Assembly: GCA_036655755.1 (NCBI GenBank)
Contig: JAVVPN010000001.1
Location: 30,882 to 94,881, forward strand
DNA: 64,000 bases
Direction: 5' to 3'
From: JAUNSR01 sp036655755
GTDB taxonomy: Bacteria > Bacteroidota > Bacteroidia > Bacteroidales > JAUNSR01
Shown: positions 43,393 through 52,091 of the stretch, piece by piece
Layout of the letters: each line of letters begins with the position of its first letter
Numbering within the stretch: position 1 is the stretch's first letter
Translations under genes and position numbers: made by a program
Notes under the pieces: model-generated
The model's input: only the letters and a program-made list of their open reading frames with translations
What the model was told of the DNA's origin: nothing
The model's database searches: none

Positions 43393-45468
43393 TTATTGCG
43401 CCACCATAATCCGGTGTACTTTATTTCCGATAGCAATCAGATATACCGTGTTATTACGGATATCGCCATACCATACAAATTCAGCTTCATTGGTCTGATG
43501 CATTTGTTTGCCGGTCATATCAAAAATACGGATTAAAGTACCCGATAGGTTACCGGAAACAGCGATTTTTCCTTCTTCGGCTTTTATTGTAATTTGTTCT
43601 TCCTGAGCGTCGCCAAGGCTGTTGGCTACTGTTATGGTCAGTTTCCCGTTTGTGTGAGTGATATCATATAAATCACTGGTCGCTCCCGAAATAACGATCG
43701 GATAAACCTCACCGGCTTTAGCTTCCCCCGTTGCCGCACACGTCATTTCAGGCAAGGTCTTCAAAACGCCCGGAGTAGCAGCATTTTCTCCACTGATAAA
43801 TCCTGAATAAGAACATGTAAATTCCGGATTTTCTTCGTTTTCGGCACGAGATTTGTTCTTTGCTGTGATTTTAAGCGTCGATTTTAGAACAGTTACCGTA
43901 TGTTTGTCGGTTTCGGCTACCGTTTGATAATTATAAGCCTCTCCCGGATTAAGAGAAATTTCAAAAGTTTCGCCCGGAGTCGAATTCTTTTGCACATCAC
44001 TCGTTGCAGATGGTGTTGTTCTGAAAACATTGGATAAAAATAAAGAGTCCTCCTTTAATAAACCTTCATAAACGAATTTATAAGTAGGAAGTGCGCGTCC
44101 ACGCGTATAATTTATATCGGATGTTTTTACGATAAGTGGTAATGGTAAAATCTTAACGCTGCAACTGTTTGAATATACCGTTGGTTGTCCCTCCTGTCGG
44201 TAGACAGCTCTGATTGCCACGTCTCCGCATCCCATGGCTTTCAGCTGGCCGTCCTGTTCGCTCATCAGGCCAGGTTTATCGATTTCATAAACAACAGATT
44301 CTCCTTCGGGAACGCCAGTAAGAGTTGGTATGACCGAATTATTATAATTTACCTCCGGTGTTACCGTAAGTTGCAGCTGTATTGCCGGAGCCTCTGTAAA
44401 TCGGAAGGTATAGGTCCGTGTTTTTAATCCGGCAGATGTTGCGTCGCTGACTTTTAATACGATTTCTTCTCCGGTTATTGTTTTTTCAATGGTCGCGTCG
44501 GTTCCATAGGCAACGGCTTCCATGTGCTCTGGCGATGGTGCCGTACCATTCTCTTTTGCAACATAATATAGATAAGTATCCTCGTCAAAATCTGCCAACG
44601 GCTTGCCGTTAATCGTTACGGATCTTAATTTGGTGTTGTAGATGAAATGCAGGTCATCGACCCACAATTGGTCATTCCCTTTTCCTTTTCCTGCATTTTT
44701 ATTCGTAGTACATGATGCCAGCAAATAGGCCGGATTGCGCGACTGATCATTATAAGATATCGGTAAAGAGAATCTTTTCCATTGATTTTCTGTAGCCGGG
44801 GTAAGGATGAAGGCCGACCCGATTAAATGATCTTGCTGTTCAGCCTCGGTAGCATGTGGTTCTTTGTAGTTGTAATTGTCGTGAAGAATAAAGGATAACT
44901 GAGCTTCATTGGGAATCACCGTTTCTCCTTCTTTAACACCATACTCAACAGGAGCGAACTTTGCCCATACTACAACCGAATCCGGACGTCCGGTAAAAGC
45001 GGCCCGATGATCTGCCGGATTATACGGAATACCTGTGCCCTGATCAATCAAATCGGTGCTGATATCAGTGAAGTTATAATTGGTTTGGGAGGTGGGATTC
45101 ATATCTCCCATATGAATCGTGCCGGTCGTAAGATTCCCATTGGCGACGATCGACATGATTTCTGTTGAGAAGATCCGGACAGAACTTGTGCCTTTCGATC
45201 CTGGCCGAATGTCATCCGAACGGCGTAATTGATCTTGTGCAAACATAAACAGAGTAGGGGATGCAGAGAAAAACGATCCTGCCGTCAGAAATGAATTCCA
45301 TTGTACCGGTTCTACGCCATTAGTAGGGCCGTCCGAGTTCCATATGGTAATTTGAGAACATTTTTCCCACTTTTCAAAATCACTGTTTGTTAATTGATCT
45401 TGTGCAAAACTTGATAGCGTTACTCCTCCAAGAGAAAGACAAAAGAATGTGTGTCTTAATTTTATCAT
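43393..45468 (-). CDS. Secreted PCMD/MBG-domain protein with probable T9SS tail
   Basis: A 691-residue exported protein with a signal peptide (about 1-22, ending SSFAQ). The N-terminal part (about 25-245) resembles the PCMD (putative carbohydrate metabolism domain) seen in surface proteins of Bacteroidota glycan loci: NSDFEKWEKC near its start and WVDDLHFIYNTKLRSV near its end. Residues about 350-620 hold MBG-like beta repeats (TSDINYTRGRALPTYKF; ITAKNKSRAENEENPEFTCS). The last 70 or so residues (GTLIRIFDMTGKQMHQ ... VHRIMVAQ) resemble a T9SS sorting domain. Probably binds glycan at the cell surface. Confidence 0.83.
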   Translation of the reverse strand: MIKLRHTFFCLSLGGVTLSSFAQDQLTNSDFEKWEKCSQITIWNSDGPTNGVEPVQWNSFLTAGSFFSASPTLFMFAQDQLRRSDDIRPGSKGTSSVRIFSTEIMSIVANGNLTTGTIHMGDMNPTSQTNYNFTDISTDLIDQGTGIPYNPADHRAAFTGRPDSVVVWAKFAPVEYGVKEGETVIPNEAQLSFILHDNYNYKEPHATEAEQQDHLIGSAFILTPATENQWKRFSLPISYNDQSRNPAYLLASCTTNKNAGKGKGNDQLWVDDLHFIYNTKLRSVTINGKPLADFDEDTYLYYVAKENGTAPSPEHMEAVAYGTDATIEKTITGEEIVLKVSDATSAGLKTRTYTFRFTEAPAIQLQLTVTPEVNYNNSVIPTLTGVPEGESVVYEIDKPGLMSEQDGQLKAMGCGDVAIRAVYRQEGQPTVYSNSCSVKILPLPLIVKTSDINYTRGRALPTYKFVYEGLLKEDSLFLSNVFRTTPSATSDVQKNSTPGETFEISLNPGEAYNYQTVAETDKHTVTVLKSTLKITAKNKSRAENEENPEFTCSYSGFISGENAATPGVLKTLPEMTCAATGEAKAGEVYPIVISGATSDLYDITHTNGKLTITVANSLGDAQEEQITIKAEEGKIAVSGNLSGTLIRIFDMTGKQMHQTNEAEFVWYGDIRNNTVYLIAIGNKVHRIMVAQ

Positions 45469-45496
45469 GATTAATTTATTAGGTAAATAACGCGTG

Positions 45497-45504
45497 CAAA
45501 TTTA
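45497..45504 (-). promoter_or_regulatory. -7 box of the PCMD protein gene
   Basis: Minus strand reads TAAATTTG, matching TAnnTTTG, 29 bases before the start codon. Confidence 0.55.
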
Positions 45505-45631
45505 TCTTAAATATTTTGATTATTTACGAAAATTCCCCGTTCTGTGCGATTCTATCAATGAATCAGGCTGTTTCCTCTATTTCTTCTTATTATTTATCAT
45601 TAATTAAAGAATACTTCGTGGCCACTTCCAT

Positions 45632-45639
45632 TAACTTTG
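45632..45639 (+). promoter_or_regulatory. -7 box of mnmA
   Basis: TAACTTTG matches TAnnTTTG, 26 bases before the mnmA ATG. Confidence 0.6.
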
Positions 45640-45664
45640 CATCCTATAAAAAGAAAAGTTTACA

Positions 45665-46729
45665 ATGAATATAGCAGCATTAGTTTCGGGAGGAGTTGAT
45701 AGCTCGGTGGTTGTATATCGCCTGAAAGAAATGGGATACGATCCTACTATCTATTACATTCGTATCGGAATGGAGGACAAGGACGGCTACATCGACTGCC
45801 CGGCTGAAGAAGATATTGAGATTACACGGTATATTGCCCGCAAATACGGGTGTAAATTTGAAATTGTTTCATTGCATGACGAGTATTGGGAAAATGTGGT
45901 AAGTTATACGATTGAAAACGTACGCCGCGGTTTAACTCCCAATCCGGATATGATGTGTAATAAGATGATCAAGTTCGGCTGTTTTGAGCAGAACTGGGGG
46001 CATCTGTTCGACAAGATTGCGACGGGACATTACGCTACTACTACCGAAATAGATGGGAAGACCTATTTATCGACGGCAGCCGATCATCATAAAGATCAGA
46101 CCTATTTTCTGGGACAGATCAACTACATGCAGGTAAGCAAGCTGATGTTTCCGATTGGCGACCTGCAGAAAAGTGAAGTGCGCCGATTGGCGGCAGAACA
46201 AGGGTTGCCAAGTGCCATGCGTAAAGATTCGCAGGGAATTTGTTTCCTGGGCAAGATCAACTACAATGATTTTATCGGTCGTTATCTGGGTGAAAAGAAA
46301 GGTAAGATCGTTGAGTTCGAAACCGGAAAAGTGGTTGGCGAACACAAGGGATTTTGGTTTCATACCATCGGACAACGCAAAGGTCTTGGTTTGAGCGGAG
46401 GTCCGTGGTTTGTGGTAAAGAAGAACATCGAAGAAAATATTATTTATGTTTCGCAGGGATATAATCCCGAAAACCAATATGGCAATGTGCTCAATCTGGG
46501 AGCATTCAGCTTTATTACAGAAAACCCATGGGGTGACGAAACTCAGATTGGCGATATCACCTTTAAAAACCGTCATACGCCCGAGTTTTCAACCGGAAAA
46601 CTGGAACGTATCGGCGATGTATATCGCATTCACTCGGATCAGAAGATTCAGGGAATTGCACCCGGGCAGTTTGGCGTTATCTACGATAAAGAGAGTCATC
46701 TGTGCCTAGGCAGTGGGGTGATCATCTGA
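45665..46729 (+). CDS. mnmA: tRNA-specific 2-thiouridylase
   Basis: Puts sulfur on C2 of U34 in tRNAs for Lys, Glu and Gln, using ATP and sulfur relayed by a desulfurase. The 354-residue protein has the PP-loop SGGVDSS (8-14) and the two catalytic cysteines, C98 (in NPDMMCNK) and C193 (in GICFLGK). Bacteroidota often carry two mnmA-type genes, so this may not be the only copy. Single-gene transcript: own promoter box and a terminator downstream. Confidence 0.95.
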   Translation: MNIAALVSGGVDSSVVVYRLKEMGYDPTIYYIRIGMEDKDGYIDCPAEEDIEITRYIARKYGCKFEIVSLHDEYWENVVSYTIENVRRGLTPNPDMMCNKMIKFGCFEQNWGHLFDKIATGHYATTTEIDGKTYLSTAADHHKDQTYFLGQINYMQVSKLMFPIGDLQKSEVRRLAAEQGLPSAMRKDSQGICFLGKINYNDFIGRYLGEKKGKIVEFETGKVVGEHKGFWFHTIGQRKGLGLSGGPWFVVKKNIEENIIYVSQGYNPENQYGNVLNLGAFSFITENPWGDETQIGDITFKNRHTPEFSTGKLERIGDVYRIHSDQKIQGIAPGQFGVIYDKESHLCLGSGVII

Positions 46730-46755
46730 TTATTTAGAGCTATAAGGAAAATGAG

Positions 46756-46783
46756 GAGGTTGTCGTTTGGCAACCTCTTTTTT
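46756..46783 (+). terminator. Terminator of mnmA
   Basis: GAGGTTG pairs with CAACCTC around a short loop, followed by T6, 26 bases after the stop. Confidence 0.8.
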
Positions 46784-46906
46784 ATTTTAAATGATTGTAA
46801 TACGTTGTTGAGAATTATCTATATTTATTGTTTGTAAGCAATATGTAAAACCAATTTTAAAGTACATATTGGCAGGACATTTTAATAATAAATACCATGC
46901 AGGTCA

Positions 46907-47137
46907 ATGGATAGAATAGATAAAATGCTAAAGGCTAAAAAAAAGCTGGAAGATGAAATTCAAATGAAAATGATATTGATTGCCATGTATTACAAGATTG
47001 AAGAGATGAATATATCGGGCTCTCTTGAATTTGCCAAGCTCCCTTCGCTTTCGTTGGATGAAGATGGCAATTTCTATGGTTTTCAGGTGGATATCGATAT
47101 CTTAGACTATGATATTGAAATAAAAAAGATGATTTAA
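46907..47137 (+). CDS. Small protein of unknown function (76 aa)
   Basis: Not recognised. Lysine-rich helical N-terminus (MLKAKKKLEDEIQMKMI) and an acidic C-terminal half (FQVDIDILDYDIEIKK). No signal peptide or membrane segment. It stands alone between mnmA and the tRNA gene, with an A/T-rich upstream region and no clear promoter box. The regular amino-acid composition argues for a real gene, but conservation cannot be tested here. Confidence 0.5.
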   Translation: MDRIDKMLKAKKKLEDEIQMKMILIAMYYKIEEMNISGSLEFAKLPSLSLDEDGNFYGFQVDIDILDYDIEIKKMI

Positions 47138-47250
47138 TTCAGAAGCCATCCCTGTTGGTTCTCGTTTTTATATAAAACAATCGCGGTGATTGAGGCTATA
47201 CAATGATCATTTTGATAAATAATTATTGTATAATATTAAAATTATTGTTT

Positions 47251-47258
47251 TATATTTG
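47251..47258 (+). promoter_or_regulatory. -7 box of the tRNA-Ala gene
   Basis: TATATTTG matches TAnnTTTG, 45 bases before the mature tRNA 5' end. Confidence 0.5.
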
Positions 47259-47303
47259 TGGCAACAAAAGCAAAACAATCGCTTGCGATATTGTTGGAAA
47301 TTT

Positions 47304-47377
47304 GGGGGGTTAGCTCATCTGGCTAGAGCGCAACACTGGCAGTGTTGAGGTGGTCGGTTCGAGTCCGATACTCTCCA
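47304..47377 (+). tRNA. tRNA-Ala (anticodon GGC)
   Basis: A full cloverleaf can be drawn. Acceptor stem GGGGGGT with ACTCTCC, including the G3:U70 pair that marks alanine tRNAs. D stem GCTC/GAGC. Anticodon stem CAACA/TGTTG with loop CTGGCAG, giving anticodon GGC (reads GCC). T stem GTCGG/CCGAT with loop TTCGAGT. Discriminator A at 47377. The 3' CCA is not encoded. A terminator follows at 47421. Confidence 0.96.
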
Positions 47378-47420
47378 CGTCGATAAGAGAATGTATAACG
47401 ATACTTCCTCTTTTGGAATA

Positions 47421-47462
47421 ACAAAGGTCTGAACTTGAAAAAGTTCGGACCTTTGTGTTTTT
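47421..47462 (+). terminator. Terminator after tRNA-Ala
   Basis: ACAAAGGTCTGAAC pairs with GTTCGGACCTTTGT (one G-U) and is followed by a T-rich tract. Confidence 0.8.
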
Positions 47463-47552
47463 ATTATCGGTAGTGCAAGCAAAAGCAAACATACTTTTGC
47501 GGCTGATACTTCGGCACCGATCCGATTTTCACTTGCGAACGACCGGAGGTTG

Positions 47553-47628
47553 GTTCGCGAAGAACGCGAATGTCGTCCGCGGACAACTTTCGTGTTCTTC
47601 GGGAGCGACATTCGTGTTGTTCGCGGGC
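47553..47628. repeat. Long imperfect inverted repeat
   Basis: Arms 47553-47575 and 47606-47628 are complementary at 19 of 23 positions. It is G/C-rich with CGAATGTCG at the inner end of the left arm, and it contrasts with the A/T-rich surroundings. It looks like a copy of an interspersed palindromic repeat. Confidence 0.6.
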
Positions 47629-47640
47629 GGCATACAGATT

Positions 47641-47664
47641 CTCCGCGAGCCATCATTCGCGGAG
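47641..47664. repeat. 8-bp hairpin
   Basis: CTCCGCGA (47641-47648) and TCGCGGAG (47657-47664) are exact complements around an 8-nt loop, next to the longer palindrome. Confidence 0.7.
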
Positions 47665-47668
47665 GTAG

Positions 47669-47719
47669 TATAAAAACGGCCCGCAAGTACGATTGTTTAT
47701 CTTCGTACATTGCGGGCCG
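47669..47719 (-). terminator. Terminator of the FtsB/membrane protein operon
   Basis: CGGCCCGCAA and GTAC pair with the complementary segments at 47705-47719 (one bulged A). On the minus strand the stem is followed by TTTTTATA, 37 bases after the stop of the 112-residue membrane protein. Confidence 0.8.
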
Positions 47720-47756
47720 GCTAAAAATGGTTTGCGCTTTGATTGAAACAGCTCGT

Positions 47757-48095
47757 TTATAAGCTCTTTTTCTCTTCGCGCGAAATCATGAATGACGTAT
47801 ACAGTTCGATGAAGGCTGCTGCCAAAAGGAGCGGAATCCATTGATTGTGTGGTTTAAACATGAAATAAGAGGCTCCTACGATAAATAAAGGGGCCATCTT
47901 TTGGAGTCTGACCAATCGTTTGATGCGCAGGCTCGTACCTTCGTAGCGTTGGCTAAGGCGGGCTACCGCCATTCCTGCCGCACCTGCCGCAAATACATAA
48001 CGGGCATAAAAGGGCTCGATTATATAACAAGCCGACGATAACAGTACGGCAATCGCGGAGATTTGATACAGGTATGTGTTGAATCTTTCCTTCAT
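47757..48095 (-). CDS. Small integral membrane protein of unknown function
   Basis: 112 residues with three or four hydrophobic segments (ISAIAVLLSSACYII, VFAAGAAGMAVARL, MAPLFIVGASYFMF, WIPLLLAAAFIELYTSFMI) and charged ends (KERF..., SREEKKSL). No catalytic motif seen. It is 26 bases downstream of the FtsB/DivIC gene and shares its terminator, so it is probably translated from the same message. A role in the cell envelope is inferred from position only. Confidence 0.8.
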   Translation of the reverse strand: MKERFNTYLYQISAIAVLLSSACYIIEPFYARYVFAAGAAGMAVARLSQRYEGTSLRIKRLVRLQKMAPLFIVGASYFMFKPHNQWIPLLLAAAFIELYTSFMISREEKKSL

Positions 48096-48121
48096 TTATA
48101 TAGCTATCTATTATTTGTTTT

Positions 48122-48454
48122 TTAATTACGCGGTTTAACCAAATAAATATCCTCATTGGCTTTCTTCATCAGGAATTGCTCACGGGCAAATTTCTCGAGG
48201 TTTTCCGGGCTTGAATTCAGCTCGTTTAATTTTCCCTTGCTTTCGTCAATGACTCCTTTGTAGTAATTAATCTCTTTTGTCAGTTCGCGGATTTTAAAAC
48301 GATACTGAATATTCTTCAAAATGCTGTTTTCATCGAAGAACACCATAAATACGACGAAAATGGCTGCGACGAGCCGCAGAATCTGTGTCCCTCTGTAAAA
48401 AGATAGAATCGGACCTGCTATTTTTCCGGGGATTGTGCCAAATGATTTCTTCAT
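48122..48454 (-). CDS. Septum formation initiator (FtsB/DivIC family)
   Basis: Small bitopic cell-division protein of 110 residues. A cytoplasmic N-terminus is followed by one membrane segment (LVAAIFVVFMVFF, about 28-42), then a coiled coil (about 46-85, KIRELTKEINYYKGVIDESK) and a short domain ending in FLMKKANEDIYLVKP, a motif typical of FtsB/DivIC. In the family it joins FtsL and FtsQ in the divisome. It is divergent from coaX. Confidence 0.9.
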   Translation of the reverse strand: MKKSFGTIPGKIAGPILSFYRGTQILRLVAAIFVVFMVFFDENSILKNIQYRFKIRELTKEINYYKGVIDESKGKLNELNSSPENLEKFAREQFLMKKANEDIYLVKPRN

Positions 48455-48493
48455 CGGTTAATTGAGGCTTGAAAATTACATGCTTGATGGATG

Positions 48494-48501
48494 CAAATGT
48501 A
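48494..48501 (-). promoter_or_regulatory. -7 box of the FtsB/DivIC gene
   Basis: Minus strand reads TACATTTG, matching TAnnTTTG, 40 bases before the start codon. Confidence 0.55.
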
Positions 48502-48566
48502 GCGAATAATTGGTAGCGATAAGGAATATTTCATGGAGTATGTTTATAAAATACTGTTGTTTTGTT

Positions 48567-48574
48567 TAACTTTG
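48567..48574 (+). promoter_or_regulatory. -7 box of coaX
   Basis: TAACTTTG matches TAnnTTTG and lies 17 bases before the GTG start, giving a very short leader of about ten bases. Confidence 0.6.
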
Positions 48575-48590
48575 TCAAAAATAAAGTAAC

Positions 48591-49319
48591 GTGAATCTGG
48601 TAATAGACCAAGGAAATACAAAAGCCAAAGTCGCAATTTTTAATCGGGAGCAATTAATCATGACGGAAGAGGTTGTGGAATTAACATTCTCCCGGATTGA
48701 TTCGTTGAAGAAGCAGTATGGAATTCATCATTGTATCTTATCAACCGTTAAACCATTAGCGACGCAGCTCCTTGAATATCTTCAGCACTCATTCGGGCTG
48801 TTTTTGCACCTGAATGCAGATACATTGCTCCCTGTTAAAATCGGATATAAAACACCGCAAACACTTGGTGCCGACCGGGTTGCCGCAGTTGTTGGCGCGG
48901 CAGAACAAATTGGGAGAGAGGCTGTTATTGTAATAGATGCGGGTACTGCCATTACCTATGACTTTATGGATGAAACCGGTGTGTTTGAAGGAGGCAATAT
49001 TGCTCCGGGCATACATCTGAGAATGCGTGCTTTGCGTGACTTTACAGGTAAACTGCCTTATGTAAATCCCGAAGGAGATACCCCGTTGATCGGGTATAGT
49101 ACTGAAACGGCAATTCGTAGTGGCGTTATAAATGGTATTTGTTTCGAAATAGAAGGTTTTATAGCTAAAATTAAGGCGACTCACCCATCGGTTTTGGTAT
49201 TTTTAACGGGAGGGGACGCTATTTTCTTGGCTGAAAAATTAAAATATCCCATCTTTGTGGATAAAAAATTAGTCTTAAAGGGTTTGAATAGAATATTAAA
49301 CTATAATGTTGAGCAGTAA
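48591..49319 (+). CDS. coaX: Type III pantothenate kinase
   Basis: First step of coenzyme A synthesis: phosphorylates pantothenate with ATP and a monovalent cation. The 242 residues start at a GTG. VIDQGNTKAKVAIF (4-17) is the phosphate loop, GADRVAAVVGA carries the family Asp, and VIDAGTAITYDFM (about 120-132) is the ASKHA second motif. The stop overlaps the start of the next gene by 14 bases, so the two are co-transcribed. Confidence 0.95.
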   Translation: MNLVIDQGNTKAKVAIFNREQLIMTEEVVELTFSRIDSLKKQYGIHHCILSTVKPLATQLLEYLQHSFGLFLHLNADTLLPVKIGYKTPQTLGADRVAAVVGAAEQIGREAVIVIDAGTAITYDFMDETGVFEGGNIAPGIHLRMRALRDFTGKLPYVNPEGDTPLIGYSTETAIRSGVINGICFEIEGFIAKIKATHPSVLVFLTGGDAIFLAEKLKYPIFVDKKLVLKGLNRILNYNVEQ

Positions 49320-50589
49320 AAAGGAACTTCTGATAATGGCAATTCTCGCCCTTATCTGTACAAGCGTGAATGCACAGGATATGAATCCAAGTAATAACGG
49401 AAATACTCCCTATTCGCGTTACGGCTACGGTCGTTTGGCCGAGACTTCGTTTGTCAGGAACAGGGGTATGGGTGGAATCGGCTACGGACTTCGTTCGAAT
49501 CTGCAGACGAATCCGATGAATCCGGCGTCGTATACGGCAATCGATTCCCTAACTTTCCTTTTTGACTTCGGTGTTAACGGTCAGTTGGTTAATTATAAGG
49601 AAAACGGTGCGCGACAGAATAAATGGAACGGTGGGCTGGATTATCTGGCAATGCAGTTCCCGCTGAGCAAGCATCTGGCAGCCAGTATCGGGTTGTTGCC
49701 TTATAGTTATGTAGGGTATGGTTACGGAGCTGTTGATAGTACGGCAACTACCGACACCAGCGACGAGCGCATTCGTTATATCAAGCAGTATGCCGGTAAC
49801 GGCGGATTAAACAAGGTGTATGTCGGCTTGGGCGGAAAACCATTCAAATGGGTTTCGCTGGGTGTGAACGTAGGGTATATTTTTGGTGAAATATCAAATG
49901 ACTTCAGCGTTACATTCCCCGATAACAATGGTACTGCAACCTATTCTTATCAGACTGTATCGGCACGGGCGCTCGAATTGCAATTCGGTGTTCAGTTTAT
50001 GCATACATTTAACGTGAAGCATGCCGTAACGCTGGGTGCTACTTTTTCGCCTAAGATGAATATGTGGGCGGATGCAAGTTATATCCAGACTACAACGGCT
50101 TCGGATACGACTAAAACAAATAATGTGTTGTCGATCCCGCAGACACTGGGTATCGGTGCCTCTTATGTATATGACAATCGTCTGACAATCGGAGCCGACG
50201 TGAAGATGGAGAAATGGGGCGATGTGGCCGGACTGAACGACCAGTTGGAAAAGAAGGATAATCTGTTTCGCAATACCACGAAGGTTGCGGTGGGAGCAGA
50301 GTATCTGCCGTCATTGAGCAGCCGTAGTTATTTGTCGCGCATGCGCTATCGTGCGGGTATGCATTATTCGGACTCGTATATTGAGGTGAAAGATAGCCGG
50401 AATAAAGAATTGGGCTTTACGCTTGGATTGGGATTCCCTTTGAAAAATCAAAAATCAATGGTGAATGTCGCGTTTGAATACATCGATGTACGTCCGCAAA
50501 ACAAATCGTTCTTGTCAGAAAACTATCTGCAGCTGAACATCGGACTTACTTTCAATGAATTCTGGTTCTTTAAGAATAAATTGAAATAA
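49306..50589 (+). CDS. Outer membrane beta-barrel protein of unknown function
   Basis: 427 residues with a signal peptide (ends SVNAQ, about 24); the start at 49306 is preferred because it keeps the positively charged KK of the signal. The mature part is made of alternating beta-strand patterns with many Gly and aromatic residues (YSRYGYGRLAE, MGGIGYGLRSN) and closes with an aromatic segment (LNIGLTFNEFWFF), as in outer membrane barrels. It may be a porin or lipid-transport barrel. It lies between coaX and a TPR gene and begins inside coaX. Confidence 0.8.
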   Translation: MLSSKKELLIMAILALICTSVNAQDMNPSNNGNTPYSRYGYGRLAETSFVRNRGMGGIGYGLRSNLQTNPMNPASYTAIDSLTFLFDFGVNGQLVNYKENGARQNKWNGGLDYLAMQFPLSKHLAASIGLLPYSYVGYGYGAVDSTATTDTSDERIRYIKQYAGNGGLNKVYVGLGGKPFKWVSLGVNVGYIFGEISNDFSVTFPDNNGTATYSYQTVSARALELQFGVQFMHTFNVKHAVTLGATFSPKMNMWADASYIQTTTASDTTKTNNVLSIPQTLGIGASYVYDNRLTIGADVKMEKWGDVAGLNDQLEKKDNLFRNTTKVAVGAEYLPSLSSRSYLSRMRYRAGMHYSDSYIEVKDSRNKELGFTLGLGFPLKNQKSMVNVAFEYIDVRPQNKSFLSENYLQLNIGLTFNEFWFFKNKLK

Positions 50590-50615
50590 TATTATATAAC
50601 TCATAGTATAAGAAA

Positions 50616-51968
50616 ATGAAACCAGCAAAATTAATTTTTTCTGCCCTTCTGACATTTGGAGCTTCGTCTCTGTTTGCACAGACGGGTGCACAAGACGGTT
50701 CTAGATTTGGAAAAGGGGAGGACAGTATTCGCTGTATCAAGAACATTAGTTTGTATGAGCCGTATGCAAAAGCAAAGAATTATAAAGATGCTTTGGCATT
50801 TTGGGAGCTTGCATATGCGGAATGTCCTGCCTCAGGGAAAAATCTCTATATCAATGGAGTGAAAATCATGGAGTGGCAGATTAAAAATGAAAAAGATCCT
50901 GCCAAACGTGCTGCCCTGGTTGAAAAATTGATGGGATTGTATGACAATCGTATCAAATTCTTTGGAAATGACAAACAGTGGCCGACGTCACGTATCCTTG
51001 GAAGTAAAGCTGTGGATTATCTGGCTTACATGGGGGATAAGGCTGATTATGCCAAGGCTTTCAAATGGTTGTCTGAATCGGTTAGTGCGCGTAAATCCGC
51101 ATCAAGCCCCGAGGTGGTGAAAGAGTATGTTTCGGTAGCTGCCAAAATGTTTAAGGCTAATCCGAACGATCGCGAAATGTATCTGGATACCTACCTGAAA
51201 GGGATGGAATATCTGAACGAATATCAGAAGACAGCGAAAGAAGCGATGGTTGAATATACTGAACAGGTGAAAACATTCCTGGGTCAGGAATTCGCTTTGA
51301 GCGGAGCGGCTGATTGTGAAGCTTTGCAGGCAATGTATGCGCCAAAAGTGGAGCAGAACAAAGATAATATTGACTTCCTGAAACAGACCATCTCTTTGTT
51401 GCGTCGTGCTAAATGCCAGGAAAGCGAAGTGTATTTCCTTGCGTCTGATTACGCTCACCGTATTCAGCCAACAATGGAATCGGCAATGGGTCTTGGTAAA
51501 CAGGCTTATAAGAAAGAAGATTACGCACAGGCTGCCGCTTATTATGAAGAAGCCTCTTCATTGGCAACTGAGCCGGCTGACAAAGCTGAAATCGATCTGA
51601 ATATCGCAAGTATCTATTTCAAACGTCGTAACTATCCTCAGGCACGTACGTTTGCGTTGCGCTCTCTTGCTGCGGATCCTAACCAGGCGACTCCGTATAT
51701 CCTGATTGCGACAATGTATGCGAATGACGCTCACAATATCTATCCGAACGATCCGATCATGGCTCAGGCGGTATATTTTGCAGCAGTAGATAAATTGGAA
51801 AAAGCAAAATCGGTAGAACCTGCGAAAGCGGGAGAAATCAATTCGTTGATCTCTTCTTATCGTCAGCGTTTCCCAAGTGTTCAGGATGTATTTATGCACC
51901 AGGATCTTGAAAAAGGAAAATCGATTACAATCGGTGGATGGATTCAGGAAAGAACAACAGTTCGCTAA
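50616..51968 (+). CDS. Secreted tetratricopeptide-repeat protein
   Basis: 450 residues with a signal peptide (ends SLFAQ, about 22). Helical repeats through most of the length fit TPRs: ALAFWELAYAECPASGKN near the start and YYEEASSLATEPADKAEIDL and ARTFALRSLAADPNQATPYI in the C-terminal half. The periplasm is the likely site, as a scaffold for outer-membrane assembly or polysaccharide handling. Partners cannot be named from sequence. Codon use looks like that of a well-expressed gene. A long terminator hairpin follows. Confidence 0.85.
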   Translation: MKPAKLIFSALLTFGASSLFAQTGAQDGSRFGKGEDSIRCIKNISLYEPYAKAKNYKDALAFWELAYAECPASGKNLYINGVKIMEWQIKNEKDPAKRAALVEKLMGLYDNRIKFFGNDKQWPTSRILGSKAVDYLAYMGDKADYAKAFKWLSESVSARKSASSPEVVKEYVSVAAKMFKANPNDREMYLDTYLKGMEYLNEYQKTAKEAMVEYTEQVKTFLGQEFALSGAADCEALQAMYAPKVEQNKDNIDFLKQTISLLRRAKCQESEVYFLASDYAHRIQPTMESAMGLGKQAYKKEDYAQAAAYYEEASSLATEPADKAEIDLNIASIYFKRRNYPQARTFALRSLAADPNQATPYILIATMYANDAHNIYPNDPIMAQAVYFAAVDKLEKAKSVEPAKAGEINSLISSYRQRFPSVQDVFMHQDLEKGKSITIGGWIQERTTVR

Positions 51969-51992
51969 TAACTGAATAAATTATATTTCTGA

Positions 51993-52060
51993 GAAAAGCC
52001 ATAAGTTACATGGGTAGAATTTACTCCTATTCATGTAATTTATGGCTTTTCTTTTTTATT
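51993..52060 (+). terminator. Terminator after the TPR gene
   Basis: A 20-nt arm (51993-52012) pairs with 52032-52051 at nearly all positions and is followed by a T-rich run. It ends the coaX transcript, at least in part. Confidence 0.85.
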
Positions 52061-52091
52061 TTTGTTCTGTATATAACAGATTTTTATTTTA

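Larger units (their letters stand above)
47378..47756. other. Gene-free stretch after the tRNA with palindromes
   Basis: Contains the tRNA terminator (47421-47462), an imperfect 23-bp inverted repeat (47553-47628), an 8-bp hairpin (47641-47664) and the terminator of the minus-strand genes (47669-47719). The ORFs across it are made of these repeats, and one is antisense to the tRNA; I do not regard any as genes. Confidence 0.75.

Noticed and set aside
47315..47710. 131-codon minus-strand ORF over the tRNA gene
   Set aside because: Its C-terminus is the antisense of tRNA-Ala (a familiar false protein) and the rest is palindrome sequence.
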